NCBI GenBank assembly: GCA_021018815.1
Contig: JAITYX010000054.1
Coordinates: 806,001-870,000, forward strand
Reading direction: 5' to 3'
DNA length: 64,000 nt
From: Talinum fruticosum
Lineage: Eukaryota; Streptophyta; Magnoliopsida; Caryophyllales; Talinaceae
In this document: one piece after another, positions 48,685 to 57,949 of the stretch
Numbering within the stretch: position 1 is the first letter of the stretch
How the letters are laid out: the number at the start of each line of letters is the position of its first letter
Notes under the pieces: model-generated
What the model was told of the DNA's origin: nothing
Databases searched by the model: none
The model's input: the letters and a program-made list of their open reading frames with translations, nothing else
Translations under genes and position numbers: made by a program

Positions 48685-49140
48685 TGAAACCATTAGGGCA
48701 TCCTATGTATCATATCTCCACTATATAAGGAGAAGTTTAGCATTGAGAAGGGATATGGTCATTTGAGCTTAACTTGAGCAAGCGAGAAGTTAAACTTCTC
48801 CCTTCTTTATGAGAAAGCATCTTTGATGGTCTTTGTAGCACAACTCACTCTTCAATTTCCCATTATAATTTATCCATTTTTAAGCTTTCAATAAAAGAAG
48901 TTTCACGAGTAAGAAGCATTATTCAGTCAAATCTTATGTCTTAAATATTTGTAGTTTCTTGATTAAAGTCTCATTATCCTTAAAAAGATAAAAATTTGAT
49001 AAGTGACTATGGTCTGAGGAAGGAAACAAAACAGATCTGTGTTGTGCCTCATCTAAGAAAGGTTTGGTTGAGATTACCAATCTCTGTAAGCTGGAAGTTA
49101 TAGGAACGCTAGGGTCCAAATGCCAACTAAGTTCATGTAA
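48685..49140 (+). promoter_or_regulatory. endogenous pararetrovirus promoter and leader
   Basis: Beyond the solo LTR the sequence has a TATA box, CTATATAAGG (48721-48730), and AATAAA at 48890-48895, 168 bp downstream. A TATA box followed by a polyadenylation signal within about 200 bp is the arrangement of the caulimovirid pregenomic promoter, where the signal is skipped once and used at the 3' end. The segment joins naturally to 46970-47099 if the solo LTR is removed. A tRNA-Met primer site is not visible downstream. Confidence 0.6.
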
Positions 49141-49651
49141 CAGCTAAGACTCTCTAATTAAGTTTAATTAGTTGTTAAGCATAGTGGGCCTATAATCATA
49201 TCAAATATAATATTTGTGATATAAATAGTAGATTGTGATAACTAGTACCATTAAAGTCATATACGAACTTAAAAATACAAAAATAAGCATTTTCTCCAAA
49301 AAAAAAAGGCCCCATAAGTTAAGAGTTTTGCATTTTGTACCACATTTTGCGATCCAAGGTAAAAAAATTCGAAAAGTTTGTCGTTGAAATTGAAAGAAAA
49401 AAACCTTTGAAAATTAGTTTCCATTAAGCATAAGAAACCTGAAAAATAATTCTTAAAATATAGAGACCAAAAATTAATTACTATAAAATAGAAGGCATGA
49501 AAGAGTAATTATTTGTGAAAATATAAGAAAAATATTATGACAAAGTTGCTGAAAACTCTGTGAAAAATATAAGAAAAAAGTGTTCGGTGCAAATTACACC
49601 ATTACAATATTATGATAAAGATATTGATCTCTATGTTTTACTCTGTAATAT
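49141..49651. other. AT-rich sequence, possible decayed viral leader
   Basis: No coding motif or repeat end recognised. It may continue the viral leader but I cannot show it. Confidence 0.35.
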
Positions 49652-51055
49652 TAGACACTTATAAGTAGGCAAGCGCACACATATAACATTGTAGCACATC
49701 AAGTTCTTCTCTACAAAGAAAAGGTCAAACTAATAGATTATTTTTCTTCAAAATTTGCTAAACTAATCGAGACTTATAATTGACAATAATGTAAATTAAA
49801 CTCCTATCTAGTCTAACAATCAAAGAATTAAACAAATCAAGTAATATCCCAATCCAAATATCAATTGAAGCACTTTTTCTCTAGTTGGTTATTTTAAAAC
49901 CGACAATCGAATTATCAATCCCCTCTTTCAAGATGGAATGAAATACATAAATCTAACAAATTACCTTTTTTAAAGAGTTCTTAATTAATCTAGATTCATT
50001 AAGTATCCGATTATCAAATTAGATTTGTTGATTAGTGATTCTTTCTCAAATTGTCACACAAACAAGTCAAATCTTGGCATTCCAAACATCAAAATTTTAC
50101 CTTTCAAGTACTTCATCTAATGTCTAAATCATGCAAGAAAGAGATCAAATTTTTCAAAAGCAAATAATCACTCCAATAAACATGCCAATAATTCTAAAGT
50201 ACCAAAAGAGAACAACACAAGTTCGGGAAATTAACAAATACTTGCATAAATCAAAGATTCAAACATCCAAAACTAAAGTGAGAAAAGACAAGAGAAGGGA
50301 AGAGAGTCGCTCATCCAAAGACGTGATTAAATTGTCGTTAGAAACACGATCCGAAATCCTTGCTAAATGTCCCTTTTCTACTTGCTCTCAACTCCCTATA
50401 ATCGAATGTAACCCTAACTAGATCGTAGATATGGTGGTGGATGGATATCGGATGGCTTTAGAAACATGCCTTTTATTTCATAAAATATGAAGTAAATCGC
50501 AAAAACCAAGCGGAAATTGGAAAGCCACGCAAAAGCTGCAGACATGGGCCATGCTGGTCAACATGGGCTAACCGTGTATCTTGCTTGCTAGCATACGAGC
50601 CAAACCGCCTCGGTCATGACATCCTCACCCGATGTTCAAATGTGACGATTTTTGATTTGTTGGAAATCTGATTGAGTCTAGTTGCTAATACCTTAAGAAT
50701 TATGCATGTTTCATAAGTGTGGGAAAATACATAATTTAAAGAGTAAAGAAGTTTTCGTTGCCTCATACTTCATACTTTCCGGTTTATAGCTTTTCTGTTC
50801 CTTATCACAATTGAGTTATAATGTGTCATTGGATGGATCCTTAATAAGGAATTAGAAACATAGACTTAAAAAAAGCTTTAGACAAAATATATGGTGGAAC
50901 TACGTCCCGATCACTAGGAAGCTGCACCAATAGAATTAAAAAGCAAAATCAGGTGTAGAGCATAAATGGGGAGTAAAGTACATAAATACGCATATAGATG
51001 CCCAAAAATGACAATTAACCTCCCATGAAATTTAATGAAAATATGGAACCTATCG
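49652..51055 (-). repeat. relic Athila/Tat-like LTR, inverted relative to 47100-48684
   Basis: The reverse complement aligns with the solo LTR: GTACTTTACTCCCCATTTATGC (51000 region) with GTACTTTATGCCCCATTTATGC, and the GGCAAGCG...TTGTAG end at 49657 with its 3' end. The dyad block near 50540 is degraded (GGGCCATGCTGGTCAACATGGG). Divergence is clearly higher than between E3's LTRs. The 96-codon open frame at 50131-50421 is non-coding LTR sequence. Confidence 0.75.
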
Positions 51056-51812
51056 GACACACCAAGTCTAATAATGAAATAATCATAGGAATAAAACTAA
51101 TCTATATGACGGGTCTATATATTGATTTTAACTGTCGACTCGGATATTTGTAATGGTTTCAAATAGATTATACTAAGTAGAAAGAAACTACTCACGCATA
51201 ATATAATTTAAAATACATAAACTAATTAAAAATAACATCTTTAACATCAAACTAAAAATAAAAATTAAATCTTAAATACTAAAATATATAATATTAATTA
51301 AAACTATCAATATAATCCTCACAAGTACGGAGCAAATGATGGATCGATCAATCAAGATATTGATGAGAGAAGGATATGATGAAGATATGATAAAGTCGAT
51401 GAATGGCTGATGATTTTAATATGAATGGTGATGATGATGATTGAGTTTGTGTGTGATCAAGGAGGTTGATGCGTGGTTGCGTGAAGGAGGGTGAGGGATA
51501 ATGATGATTTGAAGAAGAAGTGGCGAGTGTTTGAGTTGCTGATTGTGGGTGATGATGTTGATGAGCGAGATGGCTTGATGAAGGGAGAAAAAAGAATGAA
51601 AAGGTGATGGAAAGAAAGAAAAGTGACAGTGAGGAAAATGGTGAAGGTGTTGCATGATATGACTAGGGCAGACCATGGGGAGACATGAAGGAAAGAGCAT
51701 ATAAGGGGATTTAATTAAAGGGGTGGCCCCTTTTTAATGTGAAATTAGAAGAGTGGTACGTGGGATAGGATTAGGTTATTTTCTTGATTACTCCTCTTGA
51801 AAATAGAAATAC
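51056..51812. other. AT-rich and GAT-rich sequence without recognisable gene
   Basis: 51420-51560 is enriched in GATGATG triplets, giving a His/Ser-rich frame on the minus strand that is low-complexity. Nothing else recognised. E3 is inserted at its right edge. Confidence 0.4.
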
Positions 51813-52012
51813 TGAAACCGAGAACTTTGGGAGTAACTATATTTCTGTTCCTCTCCCTTGAACATGTATTGTATATATATATACTAGGTAAAGAGAATTA
51901 CAAGACACATAAAACTCTATGTTTAGAATCCTACACAGACGAGAATTAGAAAATTGTAAACAAATACAATAACTACTGATGAACTCCTATTCGGATACAA
52001 CTATATCTAATA
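51813..52012 (-). repeat. E3 3' LTR
   Basis: 200 bp. On the coding strand it starts TATTAGATATAG and ends GGTTTCA, so the 5' terminus is TA instead of TG. Confidence 0.93.
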
Positions 52013-52022
52013 CTCCCCCTCA
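52013..52022 (-). other. E3 polypurine tract overlapping the pol stop codon
   Basis: Minus strand TGAGGGGGAG: the TGA stop of the polyprotein (52020-52022) is part of the purine run that primes plus-strand synthesis, an economical arrangement. Confidence 0.85.
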
Positions 52023-53520
52023 AGTAGGGTTGTGAAGATCCGAAACACCCAACCTTCCAAGTAAATAACGAAGCTGTCGATCCCCGAGTGCCTTTGTAAA
52101 AATATCGGCAAGTTGCTCTCTAGTGGATACATATTGAGTGATTGTCTCACCGAGACAATAACCTTTCCCGAACAAAATGGCAATCAATTTCAATATGTTT
52201 GGTACGTTCGTGAAACACAGGGTTGGCTGCAATATGAAGTTCGGCTTGATTATCACAGTACAAGCGAGCGAACGGTACCTGGATATTTAGTGATTGTAAC
52301 AAATTTCGTATCCAAACGACCTCACTAGTGGCGTTAGCCATAGCACGATATTCAGCCTCTGCAGATGAACGGGAAATAGTAGGTTGCTTCTTTGTCTTTC
52401 AGGAAACGGGTGCCGACCCTAGAGTAACAAAATAACCGAGTAATGGACCTTCTAGTCATAGGACAACTTGCCCAATCGGAATCGCAGTAAACACAAAGGC
52501 AAAGATCATTGGATGTGGGTAAGAGAATCCCTTGACCAGGAGACGATTTTAGATAACGAAGGAGATGAAGCTGCTGCATCCCGGTGACCTTGCTTTAGAT
52601 CTTGCATGAACTGGCTTACTATGTGTACTGAATATGTGATTTACGGACGAGTGATGGTGAGGTAGATTAATCTTCCAATTAGACAGCGATATCGACTTGG
52701 GTCGAAATTGGAGCTCCTGAATCCGGTGTGAGTTTGTGTTGTTGCACCATAGGGAATGTACTTGGGTTTACACCCAAGCATCCCTGTTCGGATAGTATAT
52801 CCATTGTATACTTGCGTTGGCACAAGAATAACCCGGTAGGCGAGCGAGCAACTTCAATTCCTAAGAAATACTTGAGTGGACCCAAGTCTTTTAACTTGAA
52901 CGAGTGTGTGTAGATAATCTTTAAAACTACTGCAAAAGGATATATCATTTCCGGTTAGGACTAGATCATCCACATATACTAGGAGGGCTAGAAATTTATC
53001 CCCTTTGGTATACATGAACAAGGAGTGGTCTAGGGGGTTGTTGGAATCCATAGTCCTATAATGCGGAGGCAAGTTTAAAATACCACCGACGAGGTGCCTG
53101 TCGAAGCCCATAGAAGGACTTTTTCGGTTTGCACACTACATGTGGTTGTGAAGTGTGAAAACCAGGTGGGAGTCTCTTGTATATATCTTCATCCAAATCA
53201 CCGTGAAGAAAAGCATTGTGTACGTCCATCGATGTAGACTCCATCCTTTGGTCTGTTGCTACGATCAAGAGAGTGCGCATCTGTGACCATTTTGGCGACC
53301 GGAGCAAAAGTCTCATGATAATCTTCTCCTTCGACTTGGTGGTTCCCCAAAGTAACAAGTCGTGCTTTAAAACGTTCTACCGTCCCATCTACATTATATT
53401 TGATTTTGTAGACCCATTTGCATCCAAGAGCCTTTTTGCCCGGAGGTAGTGGACCAAGTTCCTATGTGTTGTTGTCTTCAAGAGTGAAAATTTCGTGTGC
53501 CATTGCCTTACGTCATTGAG
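52020..53520 (-). pseudogene. E3 reverse transcriptase and RNase H
   Basis: [22 protein letters not shown] (about 53165-53225, first catalytic Asp), KKSFYGLRQAPRRWYFKL, then LLVYVDDLVLTGND (about 52955-53000) and LKDLGPLKYFLGIEVARS (about 52845-52900). RNase H: CDSDWASCPMTRRS (about 52460-52500), [20 protein letters not shown] and, at the end, YVSTREQLADIFTKAL. The active-site residues of both enzymes can be read, but at least four frame changes (near 53080, 52900, 52690, 52340) and a stop prevent one product. Confidence 0.88.
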
Positions 53521-53899
53521 GATCCTGAACTGCTTGGGAGAAGTGATGAGGCTAATTCCCGAGGTAATAGCCGCTAATAAAGCACGATGGGCGAAGAAAA
53601 CCGGTCATAGGAAACAAAATGAGCTAAAGGATGAGGATTACCCGAAGAACCGTCATGAGGCGGTGTTGAGGCAAGGGTGTCATTGCGATAGTGTGGTAGA
53701 CATAGTCGCGGAGATGTGGTGGGGGTCGGCGGTCTCGTTGTGGACGGGCTGGAGTAATGTTGGGTGTCGACTCCCCGCAGTAGAGACATCTTCCGGATCA
53801 TCGTGAGAAGCTCTATTGCCAGGCCCATCCATATGGCCCATTGAGGATGGAGGCCGAGATGGTGTAGAAAGAGGTAAATAATTATCCGGGTCAGCCGAA

Positions 53900-55502
53900 G
53901 TAGAGGCTGCTGGAGGCCCTGCGCTACGTGGCTGTTGGGTAAGGTGGAGGGTGGCCCGAATTAGGCTTGTGGCTGGAATGAGGGAGAAGGCCCGTGCGGA
54001 GCATAAGGATGGGGCGCTGCTAGTGGTGCCTGTACTGGTTCCGAGTCGGCCAGTGGGTGAGGCCCGGTTGAGGAGGAAACAATGGCTTTGTGGGCATGTG
54101 GGCTGTGCTTGCCGTGGGCCAAGCAAGAATCATGAACTGGAAGTAGTTGGGTTGTGGGATATGTGGAAATAGGTGAGGTTTGTGAATTTTGTGGTGTTGG
54201 AGTTAGGTTGGATGCAAGAGGAAATTTTGTTTTATAAAAAACAACATCCCGTGAAACGAATATTTTCTTACTCTCAAGATCATAAACTCGCCACCCTTTT
54301 TGTCCGCGAGGATATCCTAAAAATATGCACTTAGTAGCATGAGTATCAAATTTATCCCGATTGCGGTCGTGGTTGTGTACATAGCACAGCACCCAAAGAC
54401 ACGCAAGTGATCGTAGGATGGGCTTAGACCGAACAAAATCTCATAGGGACTCTTAAAATTATGCTACTTTGTGGGTGTGTAATTTATCAAATATGCAGCT
54501 GTGAGAACACACTCTTCCCAAGAACCGATAGGCATCAATGCTTGGAATCTTAAAGCTCTAGCAACATTTAATAAGTGGCGATTTTTCCGTTCTACCCGAC
54601 CGTTACTGTTGAGGTGTCTCCACACATGAGGTTTCGTGAAGCATGCCACTATTGAGGAGAAATTTTTGCACTTCTCCCTTAAACAAAGTCCCATTATCAC
54701 TCCGTATCTTCTTAACACAAGTCCCAAATTGAGTTTTTACCATAGAGCAAATTGCACAATACGTTCATATGTTTCCTTTTTATCCCTAAGTAAGTAAACC
54801 CAAGTACCACGACTATAGTCATCTACTATGCACAAAAAATATGGCAACCAGAAAATGATGGTGTATGATATCGCCCCCACAAATCACAATGAATTAAATC
54901 AAAGGGTTTACTTGCACGAGAATTACTTAAAGGAAAAGCTGTCTAGTTTGTTGAGCCCTATGACATACATCGCAACAGTCCGAGACTTCCTTATTCAACT
55001 TAAATTCACAAATAGAAGATAGTGAAGCTAAACTACCAAAAGATGGATGTCCTAAACGTTGATGCCTATGGACGTAGTCGTTCTTCTTCGATGTCGCATG
55101 TGCCGAACCACCACGCATGTCTTTGAAGAAGTACACCCCATTGCCTGGATCACCCGCTCCAATCGGCTTTTTCGAGGTAAGGTCCTGTATAATACGAAAA
55201 TTTGGCCCATAAGAAACAACACAATTCTCATCAATAGCTAGTTTTTGAGTTGAGATAAGGTTGCATTTAAAACTCGGTATGTATAGAACATCCTTCAAAA
55301 AATATCGGGACCAAGTTTTACTTGTCCCGGCTTTTTCAACATGCACTTCTCTTCCATCGGGTTGTCCAATAATAATTAGTGGCGTCAATGTATATATCTC
55401 ACTGAAAACTTCAAAATTAGAAGTCATATGATGAGAGGCTCCTGTGTCTAAAACCCATATACTTGAAAATTTAGATAAATGCTTACCACTTAGCTTTTCC
55501 AT
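53900..55502 (-). pseudogene. E3 protease, GAG-pre-integrase and integrase
   Basis: The frame 55502-54927 opens just after a Lys-rich stretch and holds WVLDTGASHHMTSNFEVF (protease active site intact), KDVLYIPSFKCNLIST, HRHQRLGHPSFGSLASL and CDVCHRAQQTR (GAG-pre-integrase with HHCC). The integrase core is in pieces: KNFSSIVACFTKPHVWRHLN and GRVERKNRHLLNVARALRFQ (54464-54660), carrying the glutamate region. The C-terminus CIFLGYPRGQKGWRVYD lies at 54260-54330. The proline/serine-rich linker to RT spans 53960-54200. Confidence 0.87.
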
Positions 55503-56496
55503 TTTTCTTGGTTTTCCCTTTCTTTGAAAAGGGCAAATAATTGTTCAACTCTGTGAAGAGGTGAACCCAAGCAAACCCGTACTCACCTCCTTGAGGAACC
55601 ACAACCTCTCCTTCTCTTTCATGGCCGGTGTTGCTCCCGATGCCGTGACCGCCGACCGGATCCGAGTTCGCAAGGGCGGCTCGCCCTGTCGCTCCCCCGT
55701 CTACGGTTGTCCGAGCGTTTTTCCTCCGTGCCAATTCCGGTTTGGCCCGAAGTTTGCTTTCCCGACCTTCGATTTCCCCAATTAGGCGGATAGCCCACGA
55801 TTTGAAGCTCCGGTGGCGTTTGTGGCCCGATTTTTGGCGGTGGGTGCACTTGGGGCGATTTGTGGTGGCTAGCCGGTTGATTTGAGAAGCTTTGAAGGCT
55901 GCTCCTTCGATCCCTGTTCTCATCGATCCCGTGAATTGTTGTTGTCGTTCTTCTCGAATGATAGCTGCATAGGCTTTGTTAAGGCTGGGTAACGGTTCCG
56001 TGTTGAGAATTGTGGACTCGATGGTATTGAACTTCGTCGAATTTAGTCCCATGAGAAATTTATGAGCTTTCTCTTTTTCAAAAATTTTGGTGACTTCTTT
56101 TGCGGCTCCGCAAGTACATCTCGGTATTACTTGGTAAGTTCCTAATTCATCCCATAGTGATTTGAGTGTGGTGAAGTATTCGGTCACGAGTGAGATCTCC
56201 TTGTTCAATAAGTGTGATTTCTTGCTTGAGTTGATGAATTCGAATAGAATTTCCCTGTGAATAGCGTTCTTCTAGTTCTGTCCATATTTCATGAGCGAGT
56301 GTACTGTGTATGCAACAGATCCATGAAGAGTCTTGTCAATTACATTGGAGAGCCATGTGATCACCATTGAATTTGCTTTCTCCCGGGCATCGGCTTTTGG
56401 GGTGTTAGCATCGGGTTTCGTAATTGTTCCATTAACGAACCCAAATTTGTTTTTGGACTTCGAGTGCATTAATGCATATTCGAGACTAGTTTCCAT
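55483..56496 (-). pseudogene. E3 gag
   Basis: Opens at 56496 with METSLEYALMHSKSKNKFGF, then NGTITKPDAN and MVITWLSNVIDKTLHGSVAY, the N-terminal gag domain. One frame change follows, then 56208-55483: ISLVTEYFTTLKSLWDELGT, KAHKFLMGLNSTKFNTIEST and PLPSLNKAYAAIIREERQQQ. The zinc knuckle reads CTHRQKSGHKRHRSF, with R and S in place of the second and third cysteines. The C-terminal part is GC-rich and basic, then Glu-rich. It overlaps the start of the protease frame. Confidence 0.88.
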
Positions 56497-56652
56497 AATT
56501 ATCTCCGTTGAGTATAATCGGGCTGATTAAATACCCTGGATGATCAGTTGTACTTAGGAAGTAAGGAGATGTGAAGTCATTTACTTCTTGTTTGCTATCT
56601 TTGTTTTGTTGTTGTCTCCCATTGTTTATGATTTTGGAGTTTAGCGTTTCAA

Positions 56653-56664
56653 GGCTCGATACCA
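56653..56664 (-). other. E3 primer binding site
   Basis: Minus strand TGGTATCGAGCC immediately after the LTR end TTTCA with no spacer. Confidence 0.9.
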
Positions 56665-56865
56665 TGAAACCGAGAACTTTGGGAGTAATTGTATTTCTGT
56701 TCCTCTCCCTTGAACATGTATTGTATATATATATATTAGGTAAAGAGAATTACAAGACACATAGAACTCTATGTTTAAAGTCCTACACGGACGAGAATTA
56801 AAAAATTCTAAACATATACAATAACTACTAATGAACTCCTATTCGAGATACAACTATATCTAATA
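56665..56865 (-). repeat. E3 5' LTR
   Basis: 201 bp, same TA...CA termini on the coding strand as the 3' LTR, so the TA start predates or was copied in this insertion. Confidence 0.93.
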
Positions 56866-57435
56866 AATACACCTCATAAAATAAATATTTTATGACTTAT
56901 TATTTTTGGAATGACTTCATATATTGTCTTGAAAGCTTGTCGGCAATTAAAACTCACTTTTGACGTTTCTCTTCTCATTCTCCATTTTATTAGACAATTA
57001 CATAAAAATAAACAAAATAAAGTAAATTAGATAAAATTAGATATATAATATAAACTAAATAACAACTAAAAATATATATGAATATCACTTAATAAATTCC
57101 CGACACGTAGACTTTGGACGTCCTCGTGCAAAGAAATCATAAACTCAACCTAAAATTACGTTTTCTCATAAACATACACATAAAACATGACGTATATACT
57201 TTTGCTTCAAAAATTACTACATTTTTCCTATTCAAAATCTAAAGCCAACAATTAACCAAACCGAAACATTTTTCTTAGTTTCTCTACACATTTTAGTTCA
57301 GTTTAGTTCTCAAGGTTTTTCATTTTGTGGTGGTGGGTCGTAGGTTACTTCTCATGTTCGAGTGTGTGAGCATCTTAGCATTTCCCCTTCAATCATTGTA
57401 TTTGAAATTCTAGCTTTAAAAGCTGCCACTTCCAC
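56866..57435. other. AT-rich sequence without recognisable gene
   Basis: Continues the sequence left of E3 once one AATAC copy is removed. Nothing else recognised. Confidence 0.4.

Positions 57436-57487
<52 letters not shown>
57436..57487. repeat. (AAT)n microsatellite
   Basis: About 17 AAT units, directly visible. Confidence 0.97.
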
Positions 57488-57488
<1 letters not shown>

Positions 57489-57529
57489 TTCAGTAAAAAA
57501 ATGTCATATTTTATATGCCTTCATCCGCA

Positions 57530-57910
57530 AATTTTAAGTCATAAATAATATAATTTTAGGATTTTCACTATTTTGTATTCACTTTAGTAGGAATGTAAAT
57601 TAAGTTGAGTAAGTCCTACGACTTAAGCTTGAAGGCGAAAAATTGAATGAATGGAGCTCGGTTCGTAGCTTACCTTCTATTGAGCATTTTCATGCTCAAG
57701 GTATGCCGCAAGATCATGAATCCGTCATAACCGCATATGTACCTCCTGCCAAGGCCTAGTACATCAATGTCATACCCCTCCCAAGTGTCACCAAGCTGCC
57801 TGTGAACACCTGCCTCTTATTGAAGTTGTCTGGCAGTGATGCATGTGTCATGAAACAGGTAGACTGTGTCACCCTTGACACGATCATGTTGTGTGTTTTG
57901 GCACGACAAT
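57530..57910 (+). repeat. relic LTR-like sequence
   Basis: ATAATATAATTTTAGGATTTTC and TTTAGTAGGAATGTAAATTAA recall the first 120 bp of array LTRs A-C (ATAATTTAATTTTAGGATTTTT ... GTAGGTAATAAATCAA). A degraded dyad block (GTGTCACCCTTGACACGATC, about 57862-57890) lies at the expected distance. Boundaries are not visible. Confidence 0.4.
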
Positions 57911-57949
57911 GCCTTATGTTTTCACTGCTATTGATTGCTCTTAACTGAG

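Larger units (their letters stand above)
51813..56865 (-). mobile_element. E3: complete Copia retrotransposon with 200-bp LTRs
   Basis: LTRs at 51813-52012 and 56665-56865, flanked by a perfect 5-bp duplication AATAC (51808-51812 and 56866-56870). Primer site TGGTATCGAGCC lies directly against the 5' LTR and the polypurine tract GAGGGGGAG directly against the 3' LTR. I count about 11 substitutions and one indel between the LTRs, roughly 94% identity. All Copia domains are present in order gag-PR-INT-RT-RH, but several shifts break the frame. gag and RH motifs suggest an Ale/Retrofit-like lineage (low certainty). Confidence 0.93.

Noticed and set aside
50131..50421. 96-codon plus-strand frame, basic and Lys-rich
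   Set aside because: Inside the relic LTR; no counterpart frame in the solo LTR at 47100-48684.
51416..51700. 94-codon His/Ser-rich minus-strand frame
   Set aside because: Product of GATGATG-type low complexity; no motif, no splice or leader signal.
53495..54172. Plus-strand frames over the E3 integrase-RT linker
   Set aside because: Shadow of the Pro/Ser-rich linker on the minus strand.
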